A DNA stretch of 64,000 nt from Chlorobiota bacterium (GTDB lineage Bacteria; Bacteroidota; Chlorobiia; Chlorobiales; Chlorobiaceae), in NCBI GenBank assembly GCA_016866305.1, contig VGMX01000001.1, positions 1-64,000 of the forward strand, given 5' to 3'. Shown piece after piece: positions 45,928 through 55,754 of this stretch. The stretch's first letter is position 1; the number at the start of each line of letters is the position of its first letter. The notes beneath the pieces were generated by a model. The model was not told the origin of the DNA. It saw only the letters and a list, made by a program, of their open reading frames with translations, and made no database searches. Both the position numbers and the translations under genes were made by a program.

Positions 45928-47904
45928 TCAGTCCGGAACAACCTGAACGTAGTCCCTCTTGGAGAGGGCCCACTCTTTACTGTCCCTGTCATACTTCGAG
46001 ATGGTGAAGCACTTCCAGTTCTCGTCATCGACATAGAAGTGGTCTGCCCTGAAGTAGTAACCGGGATAACGGCTGTCTTCCCTGAAGAGGATGTGACGTG
46101 CGTGGGCTTCACCGGCCATCAGGCGATGGTAGTTTTCCCATGCGCGCATCAGTTCGTGCAGATCCTCGGCAGCCATCTTCTCGGCGTCCTCCTTGAGCAG
46201 GGACAGGTGCTCCAGACCTTTTTCAAGCATGGTCTTGCTGGTGGTGTACCAGGTGGCGACACCGGCAACATACTCGTCCATGATCTTCTGAAGTCTTGCC
46301 TGGAACATCCTCGGACGGATGTAGTTCGGATTGATGAGCGGATCGGTGCTGTAATCCTTGTTCCTGGCGAAGTTTTCCATCGGGGCGTAGATCTCGGCGA
46401 TCACCTCGTCAACATCCCTGCCCAGTTCCGGCTTGTAAGCGGCATGATCGAGGCAGTAGGCGGTCATGTTCTTGCCGGCGATACGGCCTTCAGCATGTGA
46501 ACCGGAAGAGAACTTGTGACCCGATGCGCCGACGCCGTCGCCTGCGGTGAAGAGACCATCAACCGTGGTCATCCTGTTGTAACCCCAGCTCCATTCAGCA
46601 GGAATGCCCTTGATATCACCAGGACCGCTGACCCAGATGCCTGCGCAACCTGCATGAGAGCCGAGCAGGTAGGGTTCGGTCGGCATGAGCTCGGAAGGAG
46701 TCTTCTCGGGTTCGATATTGTTGCCTGCCCACACAACCGCCTGACCGATACACATGTCGAGGAAGTCTTCCCAGGCTTCCGCTTCAAGGTGCTTGATCTG
46801 CTTCGGGGTCATGGTTTCGGCAAGAGCGGCCATCGCTTCATGAGTCCTCATGAGGATCGGGCCTTTTCCTGCCTTCATGTCGATCATCATCATGTGGTTC
46901 CTCATGGCGGTGGTGAGCTTGTGCGGATCTTCAGCGTATTTACCGAAATCCTTGTTGGCAGTTGCCAGGTTGGTGACACAGTAATCCTCGCCGAGCGAGT
47001 TGGTGGCCTTGCACTTGAAGAAAAGGAACCATGCACCGACGGGACCATAGCCATCCTTGAATCGTGCAGGAACGAACCGGTTCTCCATGAGCACGAGCTC
47101 GCAACCGGCCTGGGCGGCGAGTGCGTAGGTGGTGCCTGCATTCCAGACAGGATACCACGCACGGCCCTGACCTTCAGCGGTCGAACGGGGACGGTACACG
47201 TTCACGGCTCCGCCGCAGGCGAGCAGCATGGTCTTTGCGGTAAAGACATAAGCCTTGTGTTCGCGGACGCTGAAACCGATTGCACCGGCGATCCTGTTGG
47301 GATCGTTCTTGTCGTGGATGAGCTCGCTGATGAAAACGCGCTCGAACAGGTTCTGCTCGACACCGGTCTCCTTGCGGTTGTATTCGAGTGCTTTTTTGGC
47401 AGCTTCAGCGACGATGACCTTGTAGGATTCGCCGTTGATCATGATCTGCCACCTGCCGGAACGGACAGGCTTGCCGCCTTCGGTGAGCTTCGGAGCCGGT
47501 TTCGCGCCGTCCATGGTCGAACCGTCCTCGTCGCGCTTCCATACCGGAAGACCCCACTCTTCAAAAAGATGAACCGAGTTGTCAACGTGGCGACCGAGGT
47601 CATAGACGAGATCCTCGCGGATGATGCCCATGAGATCGGTTCTCACATATTTGACGTAATCGGCCGGGTCGTTCTCGCCGCAGTAGGTATTGATAGCCGA
47701 GAGACCCATGGCGACCGCGCCGCTTCTGTCAACGGCTGCCTTGTCGACCATCGTGATTCTCAGGCCTTTCGGCGTAGCCCACTTTGCTGCTTCGTATGCT
47801 GCACCGCAGCAAGCCATACCACCGCCTATCAGCAGAATATCCGTATCCACATACACAACTTCGGGCTTCTTGCTAAACTTGAATTCGTTTTTTTCAACTC
47901 CCAT
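45928..47904 (-). CDS. aprA: AprA, adenylylsulfate reductase alpha subunit
   Basis: 658 residues; AAGGAGG site. FAD-binding TDILLIGGGMACCGAAYEAAKW, active-site region VNVYRPRSTAEGQGRAWYP, and SGSHAEGRIAGKNMTAY. In sulfur oxidisers AprAB runs in reverse: sulfite plus AMP to adenosine 5'-phosphosulfate, releasing two electrons to QmoABC. Cytoplasmic. 30 bp after aprB. Confidence 0.97.
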   Translation of the reverse strand: MGVEKNEFKFSKKPEVVYVDTDILLIGGGMACCGAAYEAAKWATPKGLRITMVDKAAVDRSGAVAMGLSAINTYCGENDPADYVKYVRTDLMGIIREDLVYDLGRHVDNSVHLFEEWGLPVWKRDEDGSTMDGAKPAPKLTEGGKPVRSGRWQIMINGESYKVIVAEAAKKALEYNRKETGVEQNLFERVFISELIHDKNDPNRIAGAIGFSVREHKAYVFTAKTMLLACGGAVNVYRPRSTAEGQGRAWYPVWNAGTTYALAAQAGCELVLMENRFVPARFKDGYGPVGAWFLFFKCKATNSLGEDYCVTNLATANKDFGKYAEDPHKLTTAMRNHMMMIDMKAGKGPILMRTHEAMAALAETMTPKQIKHLEAEAWEDFLDMCIGQAVVWAGNNIEPEKTPSELMPTEPYLLGSHAGCAGIWVSGPGDIKGIPAEWSWGYNRMTTVDGLFTAGDGVGASGHKFSSGSHAEGRIAGKNMTAYCLDHAAYKPELGRDVDEVIAEIYAPMENFARNKDYSTDPLINPNYIRPRMFQARLQKIMDEYVAGVATWYTTSKTMLEKGLEHLSLLKEDAEKMAAEDLHELMRAWENYHRLMAGEAHARHILFREDSRYPGYYFRADHFYVDDENWKCFTISKYDRDSKEWALSKRDYVQVVPD

Positions 47905-47934
47905 GGATAATGCCTCCTTGAGTGATTTGATTGA

Positions 47935-48357
47935 TTACAGGGAAGGATATTCGGTCATATTGAAGAAGCCGGGCTTCTTGAGGTTTGCATAATCCTGCTC
48001 GGGCTTGCCAGAGTACAGATCGATGGAACCTTCGGAGGTCGTTCTGATCGGAAACTTGTAGCGTTTCAGAATACCGTTCCTGAACTTGACGGTCCACATG
48101 ATGGCGTCGGTTCCCCTCAGTGGAATGACGTTGCCGCCAAGCGGCACGAAATCGGCATATCCCCTGACCTCGATGGCCTGCTGCGGACAGATCTTCACGC
48201 AGTTGTAGCATTCCCAGCACTGATCGGGTTCCTGGTTCCAGGCTTTCATCCTTTCGACATCGAGCTTCATGAGGTCGTTTGGACAGATGTACATACATGC
48301 TGTCCTTTCCTGCCCTTTGCAGCCGTCACATTTTTCTTTAATGACGAAACTCGGCAT
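47935..48357 (-). CDS. aprB: AprB, adenylylsulfate reductase beta subunit
   Basis: 140 residues; AAAGGAGG site. Two [4Fe-4S] groups: CDGCKGQERTACMYICP and CWECYNCVKICPQQAI, followed by the C-terminal tail that wraps AprA (KKPGFFNMTEYPSL). Electron conduit between AprA flavin and the acceptor. Confidence 0.96.
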   Translation of the reverse strand: MPSFVIKEKCDGCKGQERTACMYICPNDLMKLDVERMKAWNQEPDQCWECYNCVKICPQQAIEVRGYADFVPLGGNVIPLRGTDAIMWTVKFRNGILKRYKFPIRTTSEGSIDLYSGKPEQDYANLKKPGFFNMTEYPSL

Positions 48358-48471
48358 AGTTTGTCCTCCTTTTACCGAATATGTGCAGACATTGCCTGCG
48401 ATTTACGAAACCATTGATTTGTTAGAGAGAAAAAAACGGGAACTGACGTTACCATTGAAAAACCGCGACTG

Positions 48472-49689
48472 CTATTTCCCACCGGCTGCATGGGAGTGTA
48501 CCTTGATATCAACCTTGTCGGTAAGGCCGGCATAGTAACGCCTCAGAACCTCAAGCACCTCGGGCCGGCTGAAGTGCTCGGGCACGTCGAGACCTTCCGA
48601 AAGCATCTTGCGGAGCATGGTTCCGCTCAGATTGAGCCGGTCAGCCGGCTCATGCGGGCAGGTCTTCATCGATGCCATGGCATCGCACTTGTAGCAGTAG
48701 AAGGTCCAGTCGATCTTGAGCGGCTTGGTTTCAAGGGAATTCTGTGGAATCTGGTCAAAAATATGGTGTGCATCGAAGGGGCCATAGTAGTCGCCGACGC
48801 CTGCATGGTCGCGACCCACAATCAGGTGGCTGCATCCGAAATTCTGCCTGAACAGGGCATGCAGCAGTGCTTCTCTGGGACCGGCATACCGCATGTCGAG
48901 CGGATAGCCCGCCTGGATGCAGGTGCCTTTGACAAAATAGTTCTCGGTCAGAACGTTGATGCACTCTTTCCTGACGTCAGCAGGGATGTCTCCGGGTTTG
49001 AGCTTGCCGAGGAGTTGGTGGATGAGGACTCCGTCGCAGATTTCGATGGCGATCTTGACGAGGTATTCGTGGGAGCGATGCATGGGATTTCTGGTCTGGA
49101 ACGCGGCGACGGTATTCCACCCGTTATCCTCGAACATTTTCCGTGTCTCGGCCGGGGTCATATAGATGCCTGCGAACTCGGAGGGAAAAGAGCCTTCGCT
49201 GAATACCTTCACCGGGCCCGCGAGATTGACGGCGCCCTGGTTCATGACCATCAGCACGCCAGGGTGCTCGGGATTGTCGGTCCTGAACACTTCACGGCAC
49301 TCGTGTGATTTGTCGATCGAGTATTTCTCCTCTATTTTCATGCTGCCCATCAGTTCGCCGGACTCGTCGTCGACAAGAGCCACTTCATCACCGATGTTCA
49401 GGCTGTCAGCCTTTTCCTGCGTTGTCGAAAGCGTAATGGGTATAGGCCAGAACGTTCCATCGGCCATTTTGCACTCTTCGACACTTCCTTTCCAGTCGTC
49501 ATGACCCATGAAGCCGGTCAGAGGAGTAAAACCACCGATTCCAAGCATGATCAGGTCGCCTGTCTCCCGCGATGAAAGCCTGACCTGGCTGAATGAGCCG
49601 GCACGGGCTTTTTCTGCCCCCAGTTCCCCGCCTGTCAGCAGAAGGGGTTTCAAGATCTTGTCTTTTCCGTGTGGGTTGACGAGTGGCAT
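48472..49689 (-). CDS. sat: ATP sulfurylase
   Basis: 405 residues from the ATG at 49689; the tracked TTG is three codons upstream. [13 protein letters not shown] active-site motif (~193), [17 protein letters not shown] (~285), and a C-terminal [16 protein letters not shown] zinc-site-like cysteine set typical of dissimilatory enzymes. Converts APS plus pyrophosphate to ATP and sulfate, the last and energy-yielding step of sulfite oxidation. First gene of sat-aprBA-qmoABC. Confidence 0.95.
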   Translation of the reverse strand: MPLVNPHGKDKILKPLLLTGGELGAEKARAGSFSQVRLSSRETGDLIMLGIGGFTPLTGFMGHDDWKGSVEECKMADGTFWPIPITLSTTQEKADSLNIGDEVALVDDESGELMGSMKIEEKYSIDKSHECREVFRTDNPEHPGVLMVMNQGAVNLAGPVKVFSEGSFPSEFAGIYMTPAETRKMFEDNGWNTVAAFQTRNPMHRSHEYLVKIAIEICDGVLIHQLLGKLKPGDIPADVRKECINVLTENYFVKGTCIQAGYPLDMRYAGPREALLHALFRQNFGCSHLIVGRDHAGVGDYYGPFDAHHIFDQIPQNSLETKPLKIDWTFYCYKCDAMASMKTCPHEPADRLNLSGTMLRKMLSEGLDVPEHFSRPEVLEVLRRYYAGLTDKVDIKVHSHAAGGK

Positions 49690-50277
49690 GCAATTCAAGT
49701 TTAGACGGTTAATGATGGATCACTTGAGCACCTTCCATGAAACCGGTTGCTGTTGACCGGCCTGCTCCCTTTTTCTGGCAATGCATGCATGGACGTACAG
49801 AGACACCCCCGCGACACTGCTGTCATCCCTCAAGCGAGGAGGGGGTTGAATCCCATACGATCCCCCCAACCATCCTTTCAGGAAACAGTACTTGGAGCTG
49901 GTATGCCTGAACCTGCCGTTCCCGGCATATGGTCAGGTAATTCCGGAACTCCGTCTTGACGATTTCAGCAAAAAAAACTCTTTCCTCCCCTATGAGGCTG
50001 GAGTGAAAAAGATCGGAATGAAAATGAAAGATATGACAATCAAAGAAGATATGACAATCACATCAGAAAAAACAACACCACTGATTTATACCAACGATAT
50101 AGTTAATAATTTGACTGTTGTGTTTCAAGTCCGGAAGACAACATTTTTCGTTTTTTTTTGTTCCTTCTGAATGGGTACGGTTTCCGCCGGTCTACCGGAA
50201 ACGATCGCGCCATGCAGGATAACAGAAACCAGGGCGGGAATGGTCAGGACCTTTCACCCCCATAGTCTGAACGGATA
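49690..50277. other. Long intergenic region upstream of sat
   Basis: 588 bp between sat and the YeiH gene (both minus). ORFs drawn here are low-complexity and unsupported. It holds a candidate promoter for sat (50100-50128), a direct repeat AAGATATGACAATCA twice with 18-bp spacing (50028-50042 and 50046-50060) between that promoter and sat, and AT-rich runs. If the promoter is right the sat leader is ~400 bases. Confidence 0.5.
50100..50128 (-). promoter_or_regulatory. Candidate sigma-70 promoter for sat-apr-qmo
   Basis: Minus strand TTGAAA, 17-base spacer, TAACTA, followed by TATCG. It resembles the duplicated dsrC promoter cassette in both hexamers and in the TTATTA-CTATAT end. Confidence 0.35.
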
Positions 50278-51396
50278 TCAGAACCAGCGTATCGCTGCAA
50301 GCACAAAAACAGCAAGAAAAATCGTCTCGGCAACAATGATCGAAACCGGCTTCCAGCCAACCTCAAAAAGCGATTTCAGGGAGGTTTTCATGCCGAGGGC
50401 GCCAATAGCCGTAACCAGACACCAGCGGGAGATATCGTTGATAAACTGGGTGGCAGGTTTCGGAACGATCCCCAGGCTGTTGATACCGACAAACACGACG
50501 AAAAAGACGATGAATGGCGGCAGAAGGAACCGTTTCGGCGCATTTCCGTCTTTTTGGTTTCTCGTATGGAAGATGAGCGAGAGACTGAATACGACTGGCA
50601 CGAGCATGGCTACCCTGAGCAGTTTGATAACCGTTGCCGTGTCACCGGTTTGTTCCGATACGGAATAGCCTGCACCAACCACCTGCGCCACATCGTGAAT
50701 CGTGCCGCCGAGAAAGATACCCGCAGCCTGGTGGTCGAGACCGTACCAGTGGGCAATAACCGGATAGGTGATCATGGCGATGGTGCTCAGCGCGGTGACG
50801 CTGATGACCGTGAAAATGGTGTTGCGTTCGCTGTATTCATGCTGCGGCAGGATGGCCGAAATGGCGAGCGCCGCCGATGCGCCGCAAATGCCGACGCTGC
50901 CGCCGGTCAAGACACCAAAACGTTTGCCGCGCCCCATCATTTTGGAAAGCGCCAAACCGAACAGGATGGTCAGGAGAACCGAGAAAAAGACCAGCGCGAC
51001 CGGCTTGACACCAAGCGTCTGAATCTGACCGAGCGTGATGCGCATACCGAGCAGCGCCACACCGATCCGGAGCACGGTGGTGGAAGCGAACTGGATGCCG
51101 ACAAGAGCCTTGCCTTCATCTTCGGAGAGAAACCGGAATGCCATGCCGATGAGAAGCGCGAAGAGCATCGTCGGTGCGCCGTAATGATCGGAGAGGAACG
51201 TTGCCGCTGCCGCGACGGTTATCGATGCCAGAACGCCGGGAAAGTATTTATCGAACCTGACTTTGGCCGCCTGTACCTGGCCGTGGAATCCGTATTTCTC
51301 GGCCTCATGAATCTGCTCCTCGGTTGGAATTTCCGTATCGACACGCTTGTGCAACGTATCGTTGACGAACTCCTTGTCGCTGCTCTTTTTACCCAT
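50278..51396 (-). CDS. YeiH-family (UPF0324) membrane protein, putative sulfur-anion exporter
   Basis: 372 residues from the ATG at 51396. N-terminal ~50 residues are soluble; then about ten membrane helices with family segments LRIGVALLGMRITLGQI, GGSVGICGASAALAISAIL and GGTIHDVAQVVGAGYSVS. The family is annotated as a putative sulfate exporter, though direct proof is thin. Next to sat-apr-qmo it is well placed to release sulfate or sulfite; that is inference. Confidence 0.88.
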   Translation of the reverse strand: MGKKSSDKEFVNDTLHKRVDTEIPTEEQIHEAEKYGFHGQVQAAKVRFDKYFPGVLASITVAAAATFLSDHYGAPTMLFALLIGMAFRFLSEDEGKALVGIQFASTTVLRIGVALLGMRITLGQIQTLGVKPVALVFFSVLLTILFGLALSKMMGRGKRFGVLTGGSVGICGASAALAISAILPQHEYSERNTIFTVISVTALSTIAMITYPVIAHWYGLDHQAAGIFLGGTIHDVAQVVGAGYSVSEQTGDTATVIKLLRVAMLVPVVFSLSLIFHTRNQKDGNAPKRFLLPPFIVFFVVFVGINSLGIVPKPATQFINDISRWCLVTAIGALGMKTSLKSLFEVGWKPVSIIVAETIFLAVFVLAAIRWF

Positions 51397-51542
51397 CAGG
51401 CTCAATAAAGTTGCTTGTTACCGGCTCCCTGAATATTCCGGAATTACAGGAAAATAATCCGGATATTCCGGCATAAAATAAGAAAACGAAGCTCGATACC
51501 AAGCAAAAAACAACCAGATTACTGAATATTCATATACTCATA

Positions 51543-52031
51543 CTACTGATTCCTGACATCGACACCTGTTTTCGGGCGCATCTGGTCAGGACGGAGCTTG
51601 GCCGTGAAGTACTCGTCTGCGAAATCAGGATCGACCGTCTTCCCTTCCTTGTTCAGCAACGGCTCCTCGTAGTCGTTCCAGCCCCTGAGTCCCGTCTTGA
51701 GCGAGACGACATTTTCATATCCGAGTACCTGCATTGAATGGGCCGCAAGCACACTCCGGTGCCCTGAACGGCAGACCACAACAACTTCCCGATCTCTTGC
51801 CTTCACCAGTTCAGGCTCCGTTTCCTCATAGTCCCACTCGCAGGCTGATTCGAGAATACCCCTTGGAACGTTGAGAGAGCCGGGTATATGCATGGCATCA
51901 AATTCATGAGGTTCGCGGACGTCGAGAAGAAGCAGGCCGGGATTTTCTTTCAGGCGATCAACAAGGTCCCAGGGCATGATTTCCCTGATATCCGACAAAC
52001 AGTTTCTGATCAGTTCAATAAAACGAACCAT
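51543..52031 (-). CDS. Rhodanese-domain sulfurtransferase
   Basis: 162 residues from the ATG at 52031 with GGAGGGG upstream. Rhodanese fold: LLLLDVREPHEFDAMHIPGSLNVP and active-site loop VVVCRSGHRS with the persulfide-forming cysteine (~88). Single-domain, no signal peptide, with a ~45-residue C-terminal extension (GKTVDPDFADEYFTAKL). Upstream of the YeiH gene on the same strand; could deliver sulfane sulfur to the Dsr system. Confidence 0.88.
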   Translation of the reverse strand: MVRFIELIRNCLSDIREIMPWDLVDRLKENPGLLLLDVREPHEFDAMHIPGSLNVPRGILESACEWDYEETEPELVKARDREVVVVCRSGHRSVLAAHSMQVLGYENVVSLKTGLRGWNDYEEPLLNKEGKTVDPDFADEYFTAKLRPDQMRPKTGVDVRNQ

Positions 52032-52094
52032 AGCTGGCAGCCCCTCCACGGGCCTGTATTAGATGTTAGTGCAGGGATATAAACGAAAAACCGC

Positions 52095-53300
52095 TCAACA
52101 GGATGGACCCACACTGCCCCAAACCGCAAACAGCGGGTCGGAAAAAGCACGTTCCCTGATATAAGGGTCCTGTTCAGGACGGGCATATCCCCGCACGGTT
52201 TCAGTATGCAATGCACCATACGCACCCGCTTTTCTGAAACAGTCGAGCACCAGACCGAGCCGTTCAAAGGGGTGCAGTTCAGACCACGGAAGAATTTCCT
52301 TGCCTGGAAACCACCGGTCGGAAAATACCACCATAACCTTCGCACCCGGCCGGGACACCCTGGCTGCTTCCCGCAGAATTTCCGCCGGACGGGTAAGATA
52401 TTCGATAGAAGCGGTACAGACAACCGCATCGAACTCGCCATCGGCGAATGGCAGCTGCGGCTCCCGGTTCAGATCATGGACGATGGAGCGTGACAACACC
52501 GGGTTGCATGCAAGCTCTTCCCTGTTCATGCCAAGACCGGTCACCTCGAAACGGAGAGACTCGGGAAGATGGGACGAACTGCTGCACATGAGGTCAAGCA
52601 CTTTCGAACCGTTCTCAAGAACCCTGCCATAGAGTTCCCTGACATGGCTGATTGCCATTTCGTCAAGATGGTCAACCAGCCTCGGAACACGATAGAAAAG
52701 CGAATCATCACGTTCGTCATTTCTTCTGAAAGGATAGTCCGTGAAAAAATCCGTTTCGGATTCCGGGAACGGAATCTGCATTCCCGGGCCATCAGAAACA
52801 ACAAGTTCAGCAATATCGTTACAGGTGCCACCCCGTTCTTCGGGTGTCTCAAGCCAATCAACGCACCGGGCTTCAAGCTGCAGGGGAAAAAGCGCGAGTG
52901 GATGATTGGCATCGCAAACGATCACGTCTCTGTCAAGGGAAATAATCCGGAACGGCTTCATGTTCCCCCTGAAACATCCGAGAGCTCTCCAGAGCAGGCC
53001 CTGAGGATAGAATCTCCCGAGGCGGGGGGTGATGACGCTGCCGTCAGGGAGCTTTTCAAACTGAGGCGCCCTGCACCGCACGAGATGATCATCGTGCGCG
53101 GGAGGCACGAGCACGCCTGGAGAAAAGGTCTCGGCGCAGCTCTCCCCTGGCCCGAGACTCGAGATTTCCCTGAACATGTTCCCCGGAAAGATATCTCTCC
53201 AGAAATTGACCTTACGGACGAACAGTCTCTCCCGATGCGCCGCAACGGAACTTGCCCATGACAGGGTAAACGCTATCGACGCTCTTCGGACCTGCTGCAT
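52095..53300 (-). CDS. SAM-dependent methyltransferase with extra N-terminal domain
   Basis: 401 residues if started at the ATG at 53300, which has GGAG nine bases upstream; 53309 and 53315 are alternatives. C-terminal Rossmann methyltransferase (~215-380): VLENGSKVLDLMCSSSSHLPE with an atypical glycine loop, and DGEFDAVVCTASIEYL. The N-terminal part contains VIVCDANHPLALFPLQLEA, reminiscent of the SlyD/FKBP-type DANHPLAG segment. Substrate unknown. It may be a fusion of a prolyl-isomerase remnant and a methyltransferase. Confidence 0.72.
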   Translation of the reverse strand: MQQVRRASIAFTLSWASSVAAHRERLFVRKVNFWRDIFPGNMFREISSLGPGESCAETFSPGVLVPPAHDDHLVRCRAPQFEKLPDGSVITPRLGRFYPQGLLWRALGCFRGNMKPFRIISLDRDVIVCDANHPLALFPLQLEARCVDWLETPEERGGTCNDIAELVVSDGPGMQIPFPESETDFFTDYPFRRNDERDDSLFYRVPRLVDHLDEMAISHVRELYGRVLENGSKVLDLMCSSSSHLPESLRFEVTGLGMNREELACNPVLSRSIVHDLNREPQLPFADGEFDAVVCTASIEYLTRPAEILREAARVSRPGAKVMVVFSDRWFPGKEILPWSELHPFERLGLVLDCFRKAGAYGALHTETVRGYARPEQDPYIRERAFSDPLFAVWGSVGPSC

Positions 53301-53668
53301 GCTTGCCATCTCCACCAGTTTGTTTTTTCAGCCTCGATGCGCATGTTGACCTCTGCAGTGATCAATCGCTTCAGGGAAACAGCGCACGGCGCTTGCCGTC
53401 GAAAATCCGGTCGGCACAACGGAAAGCTCCCCCGGACGAAGGGTATTTTTCACGCTTCAGCCGCGCCTCCCCGATCTGTGCAATGCCGGATAACAGTAAA
53501 TCCCCGAACAGTAAATAAAGATTCCTTTTCAATGGCATTTTTGCAATATTGCAGCAGCATCTCGACAAAGAAACCCCTGAAGGGAACGGATTCCCGAGGC
53601 GATCCCAGGGAATCACTTACATCACAAGCCACATGAACCATTCTGTGAACCATTCTGTGACAAACAAT
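53301..53668. other. Intergenic region before the RdgB-like gene
   Basis: About 370 bp. Holds short direct repeats (AACAGTAAAT twice near 53490-53520, AACCATTCTGTG twice near 53636-53660) but no gene I can support. The minus-strand ORF 53371-53616 has no family match. Confidence 0.4.
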
Positions 53669-54337
53669 ATGAATCATACCCTGTCCGACGGGATTGTCGT
53701 CATCCTGGCAACGAACAACCGAGACAAGATACGGGAAATCAAGCCGCTCATAGAATCACTCGGTCATGGCATAAGCGTCCTCTCTCTCGATGACCTGCAG
53801 ACCGTTATCGAAGTCGAGGAAACGGAAGAGACCCTGGAGGGAAATGCCCGTCTGAAATCACATGCGGTTTTTGACCGCCTTCAGTCCCATTTCCCCTATC
53901 TTGTTACATTTGCAGACGATACAGGTCTTGAAGTTCCTGCTCTCGGAGGTGCGCCCGGGGTCTATTCCGCACGCTACGCGCCCGTGCCGCCCGGAAAATC
54001 TCCGACGTACGAGGACAATATCCGACATTTGCTCAAAGAAATGGGCAGCATCGGAGACAGGAAGGCACTTTTCAGAACGGTCATCTCGCTCAAGGGCAGA
54101 ATACCCGGGAAAACAGGAAAAGTCGATTTCGATATCACGGTCGATGGCTCGATCGATGGTGAAATCGCATCGGAAAAAGCAGGCACGAACGGCTTCGGTT
54201 ACGATCCTGTTTTCCTCATACCGGAACTTCAGTTGACATTTGCCCAGATGAGTATGGAGGAAAAAAACCGCCTGAGCCATCGTTCAATAGCGGTCAGGAA
54301 AGCCAAGGAAGCATTGCGCAGCCTTCTCTCGGAATGA
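53669..54337 (+). CDS. rdgB: RdgB/HAM1 non-canonical purine NTP pyrophosphatase
   Basis: 222 residues from the ATG at 53669; the ATG at 53633 is also possible, and neither has a strong ribosome site. Seen: VVILATNNRDKIREIKPLI, EETEETLEGNARLKSHAV, TFADDTGLEVPALGGAPGVYSARYA and NGFGYDPVF. Hydrolyses ITP, XTP and similar to monophosphates, cleaning the nucleotide pool. Confidence 0.92.
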   Translation: MNHTLSDGIVVILATNNRDKIREIKPLIESLGHGISVLSLDDLQTVIEVEETEETLEGNARLKSHAVFDRLQSHFPYLVTFADDTGLEVPALGGAPGVYSARYAPVPPGKSPTYEDNIRHLLKEMGSIGDRKALFRTVISLKGRIPGKTGKVDFDITVDGSIDGEIASEKAGTNGFGYDPVFLIPELQLTFAQMSMEEKNRLSHRSIAVRKAKEALRSLLSE

Positions 54338-54533
54338 TCGCCCGGATGATCATTCCTCCAAAACGGTCCGGACATTTTTTCTGAGCGAAAATACGGCAGT
54401 CAGGAACACGCAACCATGCAGACGACCTGACCAGAACTGTCGCAGGCGTGCGCCCGAGCCCTTGTATATAGGGCCTTCTGTATTACCTTGTAGCAGAATG
54501 CAGACAAGACAAGACAACATAACAGACGGCAAT

Positions 54534-55682
54534 ATGCGGTTCGAAACCCTCGCAATCCATGACGGACAGACCCCCGATCCGGGTACAGGATCGGTTACCG
54601 TTCCGGTTTTCCAGTCCTCGACATTCGAGCGGGAAGACCTCTACCACCATCGCGAGTTCTTCTATTCGAGAATCGGCAATCCCACGCGTCAGGCACTCGA
54701 ATCGTCTCTTGCTCTGCTTGAAAACGCACGGTTCGGACTGGCTTTTGCTTCCGGTGTTGCGGCCACCATGGCGGCACTGCAGGTGCTCAGGCCCGGAGAA
54801 CATGTGGTTTCAGGCATCGATATCTACGGTGGCACCTACAGGATATTCGAACAGTTGCTGCGTCCCTGGGGCATTTCGATCAGCTACGCTGAAGATGAAT
54901 CGACCGAAAGCTACGAGGCATGCATCAGGCCCGAGACCAGGCTCCTGTGGATTGAAAGTCCGAGCAATCCACTGCTTGGGCTTTCCGATATCCGGGCACT
55001 GTCCGCCATGGCCAGACAAAAAGGAATCCTGACTGCAGTCGACAATACCTTCGCAAGCCCGTATTTCCAGCTCCCGCTCGAACTCGGCGCGGACATCGTG
55101 GTGCACAGCACGACAAAATACCTCGGCGGCCACAGCGACGTGATCGGCGGTGCCGTGGTCATGAACGATGCAGCGCTGCACAAAACCATAAAAAACTACC
55201 AGGCCGCAGCCGGAGCAATTCCCGGACCCTGGGACTGCTGGCTCGTCATGCGAGGCATAAAAACGCTGAAGATCCGCATGAAGGAGCATGAGGTGAACGC
55301 CATGCATCTCGCACGGCTTCTCGAGGCGCACCCGGCAGTCGAGCGGGTAAGCTATCCCGGTCTGCCGTCGCATCCGCACCACGACCTGGCGAAGCGTCAG
55401 ATGACCGGGTTCGGCGGCATGCTGACCTTCGCGCTGAAGGGAGGGCTTCCGGCTGTTGAGACGCTGCTCGGGGGACTGAAGCTCTTTACCCTTGCCGACA
55501 GTCTCGGAGGAGTCGAATCCCTCGTCGCCTCCCCTTCGAAAATGACCCTCGGCGCGCTTTCTGCCGAAGAACGCAGAAAACGCGGCTGCAGCGACAATCT
55601 GGTGCGCATGTCGGCGGGACTTGAACATGCCCTTGATCTCGAAGCCGACCTTCTTCAGGCGCTTGCAGCCATCACGAAATGA
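54534..55682 (+). CDS. metB: Trans-sulfuration enzyme, cystathionine gamma-synthase-like
   Basis: 382 residues from the ATG at 54534 (MRFETLAIHDGQ), the usual family start; ATG 54498 would add 12 residues. PLP fold type I: YSRIGNPTRQALESSLA, ASGVAATMAALQ, and the PLP lysine in VVHSTTKYLGGHSDV (~195). Makes or splits cystathionine. Could be cystathionine gamma-synthase, beta/gamma-lyase or homocysteine synthase; sequence alone does not decide. Precedes the thi operon by 72 bp. Confidence 0.85.
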   Translation: MRFETLAIHDGQTPDPGTGSVTVPVFQSSTFEREDLYHHREFFYSRIGNPTRQALESSLALLENARFGLAFASGVAATMAALQVLRPGEHVVSGIDIYGGTYRIFEQLLRPWGISISYAEDESTESYEACIRPETRLLWIESPSNPLLGLSDIRALSAMARQKGILTAVDNTFASPYFQLPLELGADIVVHSTTKYLGGHSDVIGGAVVMNDAALHKTIKNYQAAAGAIPGPWDCWLVMRGIKTLKIRMKEHEVNAMHLARLLEAHPAVERVSYPGLPSHPHHDLAKRQMTGFGGMLTFALKGGLPAVETLLGGLKLFTLADSLGGVESLVASPSKMTLGALSAEERRKRGCSDNLVRMSAGLEHALDLEADLLQALAAITK

Positions 55683-55754
55683 TGGTTTGCATCCGGCAAG
55701 CCGGTAAAACCGGACAGCAGGTCAGGGCAAATTCCAGCACAAATCGATCGGAAC

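Noticed and set aside
49892-50170. 92-residue ORF in the sat upstream region
   Set aside because: Low-complexity, AT-driven, covers the direct repeat and promoter candidate; no family features or ribosome site.
53371-53616. 81-residue minus-strand ORF upstream of rdgB
   Set aside because: No recognised domain and no ribosome site; it only overlaps an intergenic region with short direct repeats.
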